Below are positions 10,803 to 19,967 of a stretch of DNA of 64,000 nt, in pieces. The stretch is from Pseudomonadota bacterium (GTDB lineage Bacteria > Pseudomonadota > Gammaproteobacteria > Burkholderiales > Burkholderiaceae_C), in assembly GCA_020161215.1 (NCBI GenBank), contig JAIUOM010000002.1, forward strand, positions 19,892-83,891. Direction: 5' to 3'. Numbering within the stretch: position 1 is the stretch's first letter; each line of letters begins with the position of its first letter. The notes below the pieces were generated by a model. That model made no database searches, had not been told where the DNA came from, and was given only the letters and a program-made list of their open reading frames with translations. A program made the translations under genes and the position numbers.

Positions 10803-11594
10803 ATGACCGAGGTACCGCAGATCGCCGAGTTGCCGGCGCGCTCGCGCTGGCGCACGGTGGATTTCATCTCCGATCTGCATCTCAAGCCCGAGGAGCCGGG
10901 CACCTTGCAGGCCTGGGAGCGCTACCTGCTGCGCACCCCGGCCGACGCGGTGTTCATTCTGGGTGATTTGTTCGAGGTCTGGGTCGGCGACGACGGTGCC
11001 TCGCCAGGCAGTTTCGAGGACCGTTGTGGTCAGGTGCTGCGTGCCGCCGGCGCGGCCATCGACCTGTTCTTCATATGCGGCAACCGCGATTTCCTACTCG
11101 GCCAGGACTATCTGGCCCGACACTTCGTGCGGCCGCTGGCCGACCCCACGGTGCTCCGGTTCCCGACCCAGTCGCTGCTGCTCACGCATGGCGACGCGCT
11201 GTGCACGGACGATGTGGGCTACCAGCAGTTCCGCGAGCTGGTGCGCTCGCCCGACTGGCAGCGCACGTTCTTGGCCAAACCCCTGACCGAACGCGTGGTC
11301 GTCGCGGCCGGCATGCGCGAGCGCAGCCAGCAGCACCACGCCGGACAGCAGGTGTACGCGCACATCGATACCGCCTTGGCACGCCACTGGCTGGAGCGGG
11401 CCGACGCCACCGAGCTGATCCACGGGCACACCCACCAGCCCGGCGACCACGCCCTTGGCCAGGACGCCCAGGGACGCCCGCTGCTGCAGCGGGTGCTGAG
11501 CGACTGGCATGTGGAGGGCCATCGGCAGCGCATGCAGGTGCTGCGCCTGACCGAGCAGGACGGGATGCAGCGCGTGGCGCCGACCGAGACCTGA
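10803..11594 (+). CDS. lpxH: UDP-2,3-diacylglucosamine diphosphatase
   Basis: 263-residue calcineurin-like phosphoesterase that makes lipid X in lipid A biosynthesis, a peripheral inner-membrane enzyme. Metal-binding motifs: D24-x-H26 in FISDLHL, GDLFEVWVGDD, GNRDF, THGDALC and HGHTHQPG. The C-terminal LSDWHVEGHRQRMQVL segment is LpxH-like. The cysS/ppiB/lpxH grouping is normal for the class. Confidence 0.95.
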   Translation: MTEVPQIAELPARSRWRTVDFISDLHLKPEEPGTLQAWERYLLRTPADAVFILGDLFEVWVGDDGASPGSFEDRCGQVLRAAGAAIDLFFICGNRDFLLGQDYLARHFVRPLADPTVLRFPTQSLLLTHGDALCTDDVGYQQFRELVRSPDWQRTFLAKPLTERVVVAAGMRERSQQHHAGQQVYAHIDTALARHWLERADATELIHGHTHQPGDHALGQDAQGRPLLQRVLSDWHVEGHRQRMQVLRLTEQDGMQRVAPTET

Positions 11595-11644
11595 GCCGGG
11601 GACATGGGCCACGCCCGCGACCCGGCTGGTCCCTTGAGGCTGGC

Positions 11645-12481
11645 GTGCTGAACGCCGTTAGGCGCTGGCTGCGGCGCGCGGCCCGTGGTCCGGAGCCGAT
11701 CCCGCTGTCGATGTGGGACGAGACCCTGGCGCATTACCCATTTCTGGCGCGCCTGGCGCCTGAGCGGCGCGCGCGCCTGAAACGCATCGCCGAGCATTTC
11801 CTGGACCGCAAGCAATTTACCGGCGCGCATGGTCTGAACGTGACCGATGCCATGGCCGTCGCCGTGGCGGCCCAGGCCTGCCTGCCCCTGCTGAACCTCG
11901 GCCCGTCGGAGCGCCCGGAAGAGGCGCTGCAGTGGTACGACGACTTTGTCGGCATCGTGATGCACCCGGATGGCGCGGTGGCGCGCCGCACCGCGGTGGA
12001 CGAGGCCGGGGTGATCCACCACTACGACGAAGTCCTGTTGGGCGAAGCCATGCAGCGTGGACCGGTGATGCTGAGCTGGCCCGCCGTGCTGGCCGCCGGG
12101 GGTGGGCACGACACCGGTTACAGCGTCGTCATCCATGAATTCGTGCACAAGATGGACATGCAGGGCGGTGGCGCGGACGGGGCGCCACCACTGCCACGCG
12201 GCTTCATGGGCGCACGCAGCGCGCGCGAGGCGGCCGGGCATTGGCGCCGCAGCTGGGCCCCGGCCTACGAGCGTTTTCGACAGCAATTGCTGCTGGCTGA
12301 GCGGTTTGGCGAGCCTCGGCCTTGGCTGGATGCCTATGCGGCCACCGCGCCGGCCGAGTTTTTTGCCGTGGCCTGCGAAGCGCATTTTGTGCAGCCGGAG
12401 CGCTTTGCCCTGGAATACCCGGAACTCAGCACGGTCTTGCAGGCTTTTTTTCGGCAGAGCCCGGGCCAGGACGCTCCCTAG
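11645..12481 (+). CDS. mtfA: MtfA-family zinc peptidase
   Basis: 278 residues from a GTG start. It carries the gluzincin HEFVH motif (in VIHEFVHKMD) and the conserved GARSAREAAGHWR..Y..F and AATAPAEFFAVACEAHF regions of MtfA; in E. coli that protein binds the repressor Mlc (DgsA) and has aminopeptidase activity. The GTG at 11645 is chosen because the family N-terminus begins there and a TTGAGG-like site precedes it; much longer in-frame extensions overlap lpxH and are spurious. It is convergent with the trypsin-like protease gene, 30 bp apart. Confidence 0.88.
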   Translation: MLNAVRRWLRRAARGPEPIPLSMWDETLAHYPFLARLAPERRARLKRIAEHFLDRKQFTGAHGLNVTDAMAVAVAAQACLPLLNLGPSERPEEALQWYDDFVGIVMHPDGAVARRTAVDEAGVIHHYDEVLLGEAMQRGPVMLSWPAVLAAGGGHDTGYSVVIHEFVHKMDMQGGGADGAPPLPRGFMGARSAREAAGHWRRSWAPAYERFRQQLLLAERFGEPRPWLDAYAATAPAEFFAVACEAHFVQPERFALEYPELSTVLQAFFRQSPGQDAP

Positions 12482-12491
12482 ACCCGCCGGA

Positions 12492-12515
12492 CTGACGCCT
12501 CAGCCGTGGCGTCAG
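12492..12515. terminator. Hairpin between convergent mtfA and protease gene
   Basis: CTGACGCC (12492-12499) pairs with GGCGTCAG (12508-12515), loop of 8. It overlaps the protease stop codon and could act on both strands; no T-run is seen. Confidence 0.4.
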
Positions 12516-13672
12516 CGCGGACCGGGCACGGCGCGCGGCCGTGGCCGCTGGGCCGGAGTGACCTGGACGTCGAGCTGTTCACCGCGCCGCTGCAACACGA
12601 AGGGCGCCGCCTGCGCCGGTGTCAGCGCCGCGATGCGTGTCAGCAGCTCGGATACCGTGCGAACCGGCTGGCCGCCCACCTGCAGGATGACGTCGCCAGG
12701 ACGGATGCCGGCCTGCCCGGCCGGACCATTGTTCAGCACGCCGGTCACGATCACGCCCTGCACCGCCTGAATGCCGAAGGTCTGCGCCAGTTCGGGCGTC
12801 AGCTCGCTGGGCTCGACGCCGATCCAGCCGCGCACCACCTGGCCGTTCTTGACGATGCCCTCCATCACCTGCTTGGCGGTGGACACCGGGATGGCGAACC
12901 CGATGCCCATGCTGCCGCCCGAGCGCGAATAGATGGCCGTGTTGATGCCCATCAGGTGCCCGTTGATGTCGACCAGGGCGCCCCCCGAGTTGCCGGGGTT
13001 GATGGCGGCATCGGTCTGGATGAAATTCTCGAAGGTGTTGATGCCCAATTGGTTGCGCCCCAGCGCGCTGACGATGCCGCTGGTGACGGTTTGCCCAACG
13101 CCGAAGGGGTTGCCGATGGCCAGCACCTGGTCGCCGACCTGCAGTGCGTCGGAGTTGCCCAGCGCCATCACCGGCAGCTTGTCGAGCGTGATCTTGAGCA
13201 CGGCCAGGTCGGATTCCGGGTCGGTGCCGATCACCTTCGCGGTGGTGCGGCGCGCATCCTGCAGCACCACCTCGATCTCGTCGGCGCCTTCGACCACGTG
13301 GTTGTTGGTCAGCACGTAGCCGTCGGGGCTCATGATCACGCCCGAGCCCAGCCCGGTCTGCTGCTGCTCGGCGCGGTCGCCGAAGAAGAAGCGGAACCAG
13401 GGCTCGTTGCCGTAGGGGTTGCGGGCCGAGGTGCTGGTGCTGGTGTTGATGCTGACCACCGCCGGCGCCGCCTTGCGCACGGCGCCGCTCAGGCTGCCGG
13501 GCGCCACGAGGCCGGCCGGCGCGCTGGGCGCTTCCAGAATGGAGATGGTGCCGGTGCTGCCGGGCACCGGAGCGCCACGGTGCAGCCACTGCGGTTTGAG
13601 CGTGGCGACGACGAAGAACATCGCCAGCAGCACCGTGACGGTTTGAGCGAAAACTAGCCAGAGACGTTTCAT
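12512..13672 (-). CDS. DegS/DegP-like trypsin-type periplasmic serine protease
   Basis: 386 residues: an N-terminal membrane anchor (LWLVFAQTVTVLLAMFFVV, residues 3-21), a trypsin-like domain with His in TNNHVVEG, Asp in SDLAVLKI and Ser in GNSGGALVD, and one C-terminal PDZ domain (GPAGQAGIRPGDVILQVGG). One PDZ plus a non-cleaved anchor resembles DegS, the envelope-stress sensor protease, but such proteins in beta-proteobacteria are not always RseA proteases. The start at 13672 places the anchor at the N-terminus. It is divergent from the Nif3-like gene across 119 bp. Confidence 0.9.
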   Translation of the reverse strand: MKRLWLVFAQTVTVLLAMFFVVATLKPQWLHRGAPVPGSTGTISILEAPSAPAGLVAPGSLSGAVRKAAPAVVSINTSTSTSARNPYGNEPWFRFFFGDRAEQQQTGLGSGVIMSPDGYVLTNNHVVEGADEIEVVLQDARRTTAKVIGTDPESDLAVLKITLDKLPVMALGNSDALQVGDQVLAIGNPFGVGQTVTSGIVSALGRNQLGINTFENFIQTDAAINPGNSGGALVDINGHLMGINTAIYSRSGGSMGIGFAIPVSTAKQVMEGIVKNGQVVRGWIGVEPSELTPELAQTFGIQAVQGVIVTGVLNNGPAGQAGIRPGDVILQVGGQPVRTVSELLTRIAALTPAQAAPFVLQRRGEQLDVQVTPAQRPRPRAVPGPR

Positions 13673-13791
13673 GACGGCAGGACAAAGGGCGGCGGGCGTC
13701 GTCGGGAGTATGGCGAAATTGTAGGGGCCGACCGACACTTCTCCATGCGAAGGCACGGCGCGGGGCCAGACGATCCACGACAATCCCGGCT

Positions 13792-14610
13792 ATGGCGACT
13801 TTCAGTTTCAACCCAACCGGCATGGGTGCGGTCGACCGCGCGACCCTGCTGGCGGCCTTCGATGCCGAGCTGCGGCCGGGGTTGTTCAAGGACTATGGTC
13901 CGAATGGCTTGCAGGTCGAGGGGCGCGAGAAGATCCGCAAGATCGTCAGCGGCGTCACCGCCAGCCGGGCCTTGATCGACGCCGCCGTGGCGGCGGGAGC
14001 GGATGCCATTTTCGTGCACCACGGGCTGTTCTGGCGCGGCCAGAGCGGCTGCGTCACCGGCTGGATGAAGGAACGTTTGAAACGGCTGCTGGCGCATGAG
14101 GTGAATCTGTTCGCCTACCACCTGCCGCTGGACGCCCACCCGACGCTGGGCAACAACGCCCAACTGGGTGAGCGCCTGGGCTTGCGCACCACGGCACGCT
14201 TTGGCGAACAGGAGCTGGGTTTTCTTGGAGAGGTGGTGAGCGGCGGGGGCGGGGGCGGGGGCGGGGGCGGGGCGTTGGCCGATGCCGGCGCCTTGGCCGC
14301 GCGCGTGGAGCAGGTGCTGGCCCGCTCCGTGACCCTGGTTGGGCCGGTGCGGGGCGCGGTGGAGCGGGTGGCCTGGTGCTCGGGCGGCGCGCAGGGTTAC
14401 TTCGAAGCCGCCATCGAGGCCGGAGCGCAAGCCTTCATCACCGGCGAGATATCCGAACCGCAGGCGCACCTGGCGCGTGAATGCGGCGTGTCTTTCCTGG
14501 CCTGCGGTCACCATGCCACCGAGCGCTACGGCGCGCCGGCCATGGCGGCGCATGTGGCGGCCCAGTACGGCATCGAGCACGAATTCATCGACATCGAGAA
14601 CCCGGCCTGA
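13792..14610 (+). CDS. Nif3-like dinuclear metal-centre protein with poly-Gly insertion
   Basis: 272-residue NIF3/YbgI family protein, often annotated as GTP cyclohydrolase I type 2 homologue; true function is unclear. Metal-ligand motifs are visible: FVHHGLFWRG, the AYHLPLDAHP segment and, near the end, CGHHATERYG. Between FLGEVVS and ALADAG there is a run of ten glycines encoded by a GGGGGC repeat (14242-14273), where relatives would usually have a short loop; the frame is intact. The start ATG follows closely after the divergent promoter region shared with the DegS-like gene. Confidence 0.88.
   Translation: MATFSFNPTGMGAVDRATLLAAFDAELRPGLFKDYGPNGLQVEGREKIRKIVSGVTASRALIDAAVAAGADAIFVHHGLFWRGQSGCVTGWMKERLKRLLAHEVNLFAYHLPLDAHPTLGNNAQLGERLGLRTTARFGEQELGFLGEVVSGGGGGGGGGGALADAGALAARVEQVLARSVTLVGPVRGAVERVAWCSGGAQGYFEAAIEAGAQAFITGEISEPQAHLARECGVSFLACGHHATERYGAPAMAAHVAAQYGIEHEFIDIENPA
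14242..14273 (+). repeat. GGGGGC hexanucleotide microsatellite inside Nif3-like gene
   Basis: Four successive GGGGGC units after GGC and before GGGGC, reading as poly-glycine. Six-base units keep the frame when the copy number changes. Four or more G-tracts could also fold into a G-quadruplex on the coding strand. Confidence 0.85.
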
Positions 14611-14672
14611 ACAAGGGTACCCCGCGAAGCGCCGTCGGTCTTTGAGGGGTGTGGTGTGCTTGCGACAATATC

Positions 14673-14730
14673 CAACTATCAAATTAATAGCTTGCTAGGC
14701 TGTATTGAATTGCCCCAGAGGCCAATTTGG
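14673..14730 (+). repeat. Dispersed 58-bp repeat, copy R4 (just upstream of pdxA)
   Basis: ACTATCAAATTAATAGCT stem-loop, GCTAGGCTGTATTGAATTG spacer, then CAGAGGCCAATTT. It ends 2-3 bp before the pdxA ATG and supplies the only AGAGG-like ribosome site. Confidence 0.75.
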
Positions 14731-14732
14731 TC

Positions 14733-15788
14733 ATGAAAGAAAAAGCGAAGAACTTGATCGCCATCACCGGAGGTGACCCGGCCGGCATCGGGCCAGAGAT
14801 CGTGGCCAAGGCCTTTCGCGATGCGCCTGAGGCCACGCACGGCTGTTTCGTGGTCGGCGACGTGGCCACGCTGCGGCGCGCGGCGTGCGCCGTGCAGGGC
14901 GAGGGCGGGGTGGCCTTGCCCGTGGCCGAGATTGGGTCCGCCGACGAGGCCTGGCAGGTGCCCCCGCGCTGCGTGCCGGTGCTGCAAGTGGCGCCGCCAG
15001 CGCCGTTGGTGCCCTTTGGCCAGATCAGCGCCGCGGCCGGGCGCCTGGCCGGCGACTGCGTGACGTGGGCGGCGCGCGCGGCCCTGCGTGGCGAGGTGGC
15101 GGCGGTGGTGACGGCGCCCTTGCACAAGGAATCCCTGGCGGCGGCGGGAGCGCCTTATGACCGCTATCCCGGCCACACCGAGCTGCTGCAGGCCGAGGCG
15201 GCCGCGGCGCAAGGGTGTTCGGCCGACCAGGTGCCGGTGCGCATGATGCTGGCCAACGAGGAACTGCGTGTGGTGCTGGTCAGCATCCACCTGTCGCTGC
15301 GCGAGGCGATCGACAGGGTGACGGTGGCGAACGTGCGGGAGACGCTGCGCATTACCCAGGCCTCGGTCGGCGCCACGCTGGGCCGCGCGCCGCGCATCGC
15401 CGTGGCCGGGCTGAATCCGCATGCCGGCGAGGGCGGCCTGTTCGGGCGTGAGGAAATCGAAGTCATCGCCCCGGCCATCCGGCAGGCGCGCCAGGCCGGC
15501 ATGGACGTGCACGGCCCGTTCGCGCCCGACACGGTGTACATGCGCGCGCGCGGGGGTGAATTCGACGTCGTCATCGCCATGTACCACGATCAGGGCTTGA
15601 TCCCTGTGAAGTACCTGGGCGTCGAGCAGGGGGTGAACGTCACCCTGGGCCTGCCCTTCGTGCGCACCAGCCCCGACCATGGGACGGCCTTCGACATTGC
15701 CGGCACCGGCGTGGCCGATGCCGGCAGCCTGCTGGCCGCCTTGCGCATGGCGCGCCAGCTCGGGCGCCAGGAGTCGGTCAGCGCTTGA
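14733..15788 (+). CDS. pdxA: 4-hydroxythreonine-4-phosphate dehydrogenase
   Basis: 351-residue NAD-dependent enzyme of the DXP-dependent pyridoxal 5'-phosphate pathway. Family motifs: [12 protein letters not shown] at the N-terminus, TAPLHKESL, the metal-binding histidine of [17 protein letters not shown] and [12 protein letters not shown], and [16 protein letters not shown] near the end. The ATG at 14733 is preferred; a TTG two codons earlier lies in the adjacent repeat. Its 3' end overlaps the 3' end of convergent mscL by 11 bp. Confidence 0.96.
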   Translation: MKEKAKNLIAITGGDPAGIGPEIVAKAFRDAPEATHGCFVVGDVATLRRAACAVQGEGGVALPVAEIGSADEAWQVPPRCVPVLQVAPPAPLVPFGQISAAAGRLAGDCVTWAARAALRGEVAAVVTAPLHKESLAAAGAPYDRYPGHTELLQAEAAAAQGCSADQVPVRMMLANEELRVVLVSIHLSLREAIDRVTVANVRETLRITQASVGATLGRAPRIAVAGLNPHAGEGGLFGREEIEVIAPAIRQARQAGMDVHGPFAPDTVYMRARGGEFDVVIAMYHDQGLIPVKYLGVEQGVNVTLGLPFVRTSPDHGTAFDIAGTGVADAGSLLAALRMARQLGRQESVSA

Positions 15789-16203
15789 GGCTGTCGCGGA
15801 TCTCCCGCAGCAGCTGGACTTCCTCGGGCGGGGCGGACGGCTCGGAGGGGGCCGCCACCGGCTCATCTTCCTTCTTCATCCGGTTGATCTGCTTGACCAT
15901 CATGAAGATGATGAAGGCCAACAGGATGAAGTTGACCAGGATGGTGATGAAGTTGCCGTAGGCGAACACGGCACCGGTCTTTTTGGCCTCTTCCAGGGTC
16001 AATCCCGCGGCCTGGCCCGCCAGGGGGATGTAGTAACTGGAGAAATCCAGTCCGCCGACCAGCTTGCCGACCAACGGCATGATCAGGTCTCCCACGATGG
16101 AGTCCACGATCTTGCCAAACGCGCCGCCAATGATCACGCCCACCGCCAGGTCGATGGCGTTGCCCTTGACCGCGAACTCCCTGAACTCCTGCATCATGCC
16201 CAT
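15778..16203 (-). CDS. mscL: Large-conductance mechanosensitive channel
   Basis: 141-residue pentameric inner-membrane channel that releases solutes under hypo-osmotic shock. Two transmembrane helices are clear: TM1 in [19 protein letters not shown] and TM2 in [19 protein letters not shown], with the C-terminal helical bundle ([13 protein letters not shown]). The start at 16203 has GGAGGG 8 bp upstream. The stop lies inside the pdxA 3' end. Confidence 0.96.
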   Translation of the reverse strand: MGMMQEFREFAVKGNAIDLAVGVIIGGAFGKIVDSIVGDLIMPLVGKLVGGLDFSSYYIPLAGQAAGLTLEEAKKTGAVFAYGNFITILVNFILLAFIIFMMVKQINRMKKEDEPVAAPSEPSAPPEEVQLLREIRDSLKR

Positions 16204-16310
16204 GCGACTTCCCTCCATGCGAGTTGAAAAAAACTGCCCGAGTATCCCCTGGGCTTGATAGATGTCAATCCCGTACTCGGGCGCGCTGAAAAGCCCCTCT
16301 TTCCCTCCGC

Positions 16311-16316
16311 TACAAT
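16311..16316 (+). promoter_or_regulatory. Possible -10 element for petABC
   Basis: TACAAT within CGCTACAATC, a frequent -10 context in Burkholderiales, 44 bp before petA. The matching -35 is weak (CTGAAA, 19-bp spacing), so the call is tentative. Confidence 0.35.
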
Positions 16317-16359
16317 CCCATGTTGATCCGCGTACAAGAATCAGCCTCAGAGGATAGCC

Positions 16360-16986
16360 ATGAGTGACGCCCCCTCCAGTAATTTCACACCCGCGCCACT
16401 GGACAGCAGCAAGCGCACATGGCTTATTGCCTCGGGCTGCGCTGGTGCTGTCGGTACCGTGGCCCTGGCCACGCCCTTCGTCAGCAGCTTCGCGCCCTCC
16501 GAAAAGGCCAAGGCCGCCGGAGCCGCGGTCGAGGTCGACATCGCCGGTGTGAAGCCAGGCGAGAAGCTCACCGTGGAGTGGCGCGGCAAGCCGGTGTGGA
16601 TCCTGCGCCGCACGCCCGAGATGATGGCCTCGTTGCAGAAAACCGACGCCGAGGTGGCCGATCCGAAATCGCTGCGCACGGCCTTCCCCACGCCCGAATA
16701 CGCGCGCAACGAAGCCCGCTCGCGCGAGGACCACAAGGAAGTGCTGGTGCTGGTCGGCATCTGCACGCACCTGGGCTGCTCACCGGTGGACCGGCTCCAG
16801 GCCGGTGCCCAGCCTTCGCTGCCCGATAACTGGGAAGGTGGATTCTTCTGCCCCTGCCATGGCTCCACCTTCGATCTGGCGGGCCGCGTGTTCAAGAACA
16901 AGCCGGCGCCGGACAACCTGGAAGTGCCGCCGTACATGTTCCTGGCAGAGAACAAGCTCCTGATCGGCGAAGACAAGAAGGCATAA
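16360..16986 (+). CDS. petA: Ubiquinol-cytochrome c reductase Rieske iron-sulfur subunit
   Basis: 208-residue subunit of respiratory complex III (bc1) that passes electrons from ubiquinol to cytochrome c1. An N-terminal membrane anchor spans about 20-44. The [2Fe-2S] ligands are in CTHLGC (Cys135, His137, Cys140) and CPCHG (Cys164, Cys166, His167). Leader residues before the anchor ([10 protein letters not shown]) lack a clear twin arginine. It heads the petA-petB-petC operon, with petB 10 bp downstream. Confidence 0.97.
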   Translation: MSDAPSSNFTPAPLDSSKRTWLIASGCAGAVGTVALATPFVSSFAPSEKAKAAGAAVEVDIAGVKPGEKLTVEWRGKPVWILRRTPEMMASLQKTDAEVADPKSLRTAFPTPEYARNEARSREDHKEVLVLVGICTHLGCSPVDRLQAGAQPSLPDNWEGGFFCPCHGSTFDLAGRVFKNKPAPDNLEVPPYMFLAENKLLIGEDKKA

Positions 16987-16996
16987 AGAGGCGGCC

Positions 16997-18442
16997 ATGG
17001 CTGAATTCAAGGAAATCTCCCCCAACGCGCCCCTGGGCGCCAAGGTCGGCAACTGGTTCAACAACCGTTTCCCGACGGCGTTTGCGGAATACCGCAAGCA
17101 CATGTCGGAGTACTACGCGCCGAAGAACTTCAACTTCTGGTACTTCTTCGGCTCGCTGGCCCTCTTGGTGCTGGTCATCCAGATCGTGACCGGCATCTTC
17201 CTGGTCATGCACTACAAGCCCGACGCGGCCAAGGCCTTCGAGTCGGTCGAGTACATCATGCGCGACGTGCCGGGCGGCTGGTTCATCCGCTACATGCACT
17301 CCACCGGCGCCTCGGCGTTCTTCGTCGTGGTGTACCTGCACATGTTTCGGGGCATGCTGTACGGCAGTTACCGCAAGCCGCGCGAGTTGGTGTGGATCTT
17401 CGGCTGCGCCATTTTCCTGTGTCTGATGGCCGAAGCCTTCATGGGCTACCTGCTGCCCTGGGGCCAGATGTCCTACTGGGGCGCGCAGGTGATCGTGAAC
17501 CTGTTCTCCGCCATCCCCTTCATCGGCCCGGACCTGGCGCTGCTGATCCGCGGTGACTACGTGGTGGGCGACGCCACCTTGAACCGCTTCTTCAGCTTCC
17601 ACGTCATCGCCGTGCCGCTGGTGCTGATTGGCCTGGTCGTGGCCCACTTGCTGGCGCTGCACGACGTCGGCTCCAACAACCCCGACGGTATCGAGATCAA
17701 AAAGGGCCCCAAGGGCAACCGCTGGTCGCCCGACGCACCCACCGACGGCATTCCGTTCCACCCCTATTACTCGGTGCACGACATCGTCGGCGTGTGCGTG
17801 TTCTTGATGGTGTACTTCGCCATCGTGTTCTTCGCGCCCGAAGTGGGGGGGTACTTCCTGGAGTTCAACAACTTCATTCCGGCCGACCCACTGGTGACGC
17901 CGTCGCACATCGCACCGGTCTGGTACTTCACGGCCTACTACTCGATGCTGCGTGCCACCACCGACCTGATGGTCAACGTGCTGTGCGTGATCATCGCCCT
18001 TGGCGTGGTGCTGGCCTTCCTGAAGTGCAAGTGCTCCACGGTCATGAAGGGTGGCCTGGCTGTCATCGGTCTGGTGGCCATCGCGCTGCTGAAGACCTTC
18101 GACGCCAAGTTCTGGGGCGTGGTGGTGATGGGCGGCGCCGTGATTCTGCTGTTCTTCCTGCCCTGGCTGGACCGCAGCCCGGCGCGCTCCATCCGCTACC
18201 GTCCCGACTGGCATAAGTGGCTGTACGCGGTGTTCGTGATCTGGTTCATGCTGCTGATGGTGCTGGGCATCATGGTGCCGGGCCCGATCTTCAGCCACCC
18301 CTCGTTGAGCTGGTTTACCAATGAACTGGTGGCCATGATCGGCACGCTGTTCTACTTCGGCTTCTTCCTGTTGATGCCTTGGTGGAGCCAGTTGGGCACA
18401 CCCAAGCCTGTTCCCGAACGTGTGACGTTCAAGCCGCACTGA
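16997..18442 (+). CDS. petB: Cytochrome b of the bc1 complex
   Basis: 481-residue integral membrane subunit with two b hemes and the Qo and Qi quinone sites. Seen are the heme-ligand helices (HSTGASAFFVVVYLHMFRG, and SFHVIAVPLVLIGLVVAHL), GYLLPWGQMSYWG and the Qo-site PEW-region equivalent around APVWYFTAYY. The length exceeds mitochondrial cytochrome b owing to extra C-terminal helices, usual for proteobacterial b subunits. It is co-transcribed with petA and petC. Confidence 0.97.
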   Translation: MAEFKEISPNAPLGAKVGNWFNNRFPTAFAEYRKHMSEYYAPKNFNFWYFFGSLALLVLVIQIVTGIFLVMHYKPDAAKAFESVEYIMRDVPGGWFIRYMHSTGASAFFVVVYLHMFRGMLYGSYRKPRELVWIFGCAIFLCLMAEAFMGYLLPWGQMSYWGAQVIVNLFSAIPFIGPDLALLIRGDYVVGDATLNRFFSFHVIAVPLVLIGLVVAHLLALHDVGSNNPDGIEIKKGPKGNRWSPDAPTDGIPFHPYYSVHDIVGVCVFLMVYFAIVFFAPEVGGYFLEFNNFIPADPLVTPSHIAPVWYFTAYYSMLRATTDLMVNVLCVIIALGVVLAFLKCKCSTVMKGGLAVIGLVAIALLKTFDAKFWGVVVMGGAVILLFFLPWLDRSPARSIRYRPDWHKWLYAVFVIWFMLLMVLGIMVPGPIFSHPSLSWFTNELVAMIGTLFYFGFFLLMPWWSQLGTPKPVPERVTFKPH

Positions 18443-18462
18443 AGACCGCTGGAGAGAACAAC

Positions 18463-19230
18463 ATGAAAGTCTGGAAGAAACTGGTCTTCAGCCTTGCGCT
18501 GGTGCTGGGCTTGTCGGGTGGGGCGCAGGCCGCGACCGGCGGTATTGCCTGGGACAAGGCGCCGGTCAATACGACGGATCTGGCCTCGCTGCAAAATGGC
18601 GCCAAGCTGTTTGTCAACTACTGCCTGAACTGCCATTCGGCGGCTTTCATGCGCTACAACCGATTGCAGGACATCGGCCTGAGCGAGCTGCAGATCAAGG
18701 ACAACCTGCTGTTCACGACCGAAAAGGTCGGCGATACCATGAAGTCCGCCATCGATCCCCGGCAGGCCAAGGCCTGGTTTGGCGCCAACCCGCCCGACCT
18801 GACGCTGATCGCGCGTTCGCGCGCCGGTGCCGGCGGCTCGGGGGCCGACTACCTCTACACCTTGCTGCGTAGCTACTACCGCGACCCCTCCAAGCCCACG
18901 GGTTGGAACAACCTGGCGTTCGCCAACATTGGCATGCCGCATCCGTTGTGGCAACTGCAGGGTGAGCGCCGCCCCGTGTTCGAGACCCAGGAAAGCCATG
19001 GTCACGAAGTGCAGGCCTTCACCGGCCGCTGGGAGCAGGGCACCGCCGGCACCATGACCCCGCTGCAATACGATCAGGCCGTTGGCGACCTCGTCAACTA
19101 CCTGCAGTGGATGGGTGAGCCGACGCAGAACAAGCGCGTGAAGATTGGTGTGTGGGTGCTGTTGTTCCTGCTGCTGTGTACCATCATCGCCTGGCGCCTG
19201 AATGCCGCGTACTGGAAAGACGTTAAGTAA
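18463..19230 (+). CDS. petC: Cytochrome c1 of the bc1 complex
   Basis: 255-residue c-type cytochrome: signal peptide (about 1-23, ending GGAQA|A), heme motif CLNCH at residues 54-58, methionine ligand region in NIGMPHPLWQL, and a C-terminal membrane anchor (IGVWVLLFLLLCTIIAWRL). The ATG at 18463 has a GGAGAG site and lies 20 bp after petB. The upstream in-frame extension overlaps petB and is not coding. Confidence 0.96.
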   Translation: MKVWKKLVFSLALVLGLSGGAQAATGGIAWDKAPVNTTDLASLQNGAKLFVNYCLNCHSAAFMRYNRLQDIGLSELQIKDNLLFTTEKVGDTMKSAIDPRQAKAWFGANPPDLTLIARSRAGAGGSGADYLYTLLRSYYRDPSKPTGWNNLAFANIGMPHPLWQLQGERRPVFETQESHGHEVQAFTGRWEQGTAGTMTPLQYDQAVGDLVNYLQWMGEPTQNKRVKIGVWVLLFLLLCTIIAWRLNAAYWKDVK

Positions 19231-19248
19231 ACTTCATCATTGATTGCT

Positions 19249-19269
19249 GCCCGGGTACCGGGCGGTTTT
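19249..19269 (+). terminator. Intrinsic terminator after petC
   Basis: GCCCGG (19249-19254) pairs with CCGGGC (19258-19263), loop GTA, followed by GG and TTTT. Confidence 0.6.
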
Positions 19270-19315
19270 GGAGTGGAGGTGCGCCGACCAAGCCGGCGAA
19301 CTTTCCACTCCTTTT
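19270..19315 (+). terminator. Second hairpin in the sspA leader
   Basis: GGAGTGGA (19270-19277) pairs with TCCACTCC (19304-19311), followed by TTTT. It lies 22 bp before the sspA start, so it could be a backup terminator or an attenuator. Confidence 0.45.
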
Positions 19316-19336
19316 GGTCTTAAGGAGCCTCCCACC

Positions 19337-19948
19337 ATGATGGTGCTGTACTCGGGAACGACTTGTCCGTTCTCTCACCGTTGCCGCTTTGTGTTGTTTG
19401 AAAAGGGCATGGATTTCGAGATCCGCGATGTGGATCTGTACAACAAGCCGGAAGACATCGGCGTGATGAACCCGTACGGCCAAGTGCCGATCCTGGTCGA
19501 GCGCGACCTCATCCTGTACGAGTCGAACATCATCAACGAGTACATCGACGAGCGCTTCCCGCACCCGCAGCTGATGCCCGGCGATCCGGTCGATCGGGCC
19601 CGCGTGCGCCTGTTCCTGCTCAACTTCGAGAAGGAGCTGTTCGCCCACGTCAGCACGTTGGAAAGCCGCGTCACCAAGAGCAACGAGAAAGCACTGGAAA
19701 AGGCGCGTTCCAACATCCGTGACCGCCTGACCCAGATGGCGCCGGTGTTCCTCAAGAACAAGTACATCCTGGGCGACAACTTCTCCATGCTGGACGTCGC
19801 CCTGGCACCGCTGCTGTGGCGTCTGGACTACTACGGCATCGAGCTGTCGAAGAACGCCGCGCCGCTGCTGAAGTACGCCGAGCGCATTTTCTCGCGTCCC
19901 GCCTACATCGAGGCGCTGACGCCCTCCGAGAAGGTGATGCGCAAGTAA
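19337..19948 (+). CDS. sspA: Stringent starvation protein A (GST-fold)
   Basis: 203-residue RNA-polymerase-associated protein with a glutathione-S-transferase fold. N-terminal thioredoxin-like half (MMVLYSGTTCPFSHRCRF; NPYGQVPILVERD; LYESNIINEYIDERFPHP) and a helical C-terminal half. The start at 19337 has TAAGGAG 10 bp upstream. It sits between petABC and sspB, the classic beta-proteobacterial order. Confidence 0.95.
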   Translation: MMVLYSGTTCPFSHRCRFVLFEKGMDFEIRDVDLYNKPEDIGVMNPYGQVPILVERDLILYESNIINEYIDERFPHPQLMPGDPVDRARVRLFLLNFEKELFAHVSTLESRVTKSNEKALEKARSNIRDRLTQMAPVFLKNKYILGDNFSMLDVALAPLLWRLDYYGIELSKNAAPLLKYAERIFSRPAYIEALTPSEKVMRK

Positions 19949-19967
19949 GCTGGGTGTCGAGCGCAAG

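Noticed and set aside
11024-11644. Long N-terminal extension of the mtfA frame
   Set aside because: It overlaps lpxH in another frame, and homology to MtfA begins only after the GTG at 11645.
16892-18439. A 515-codon minus-strand frame opposite petB
   Set aside because: Antisense shadow of cytochrome b; His- and Gln-rich composition comes from the reversed codons of a membrane protein.
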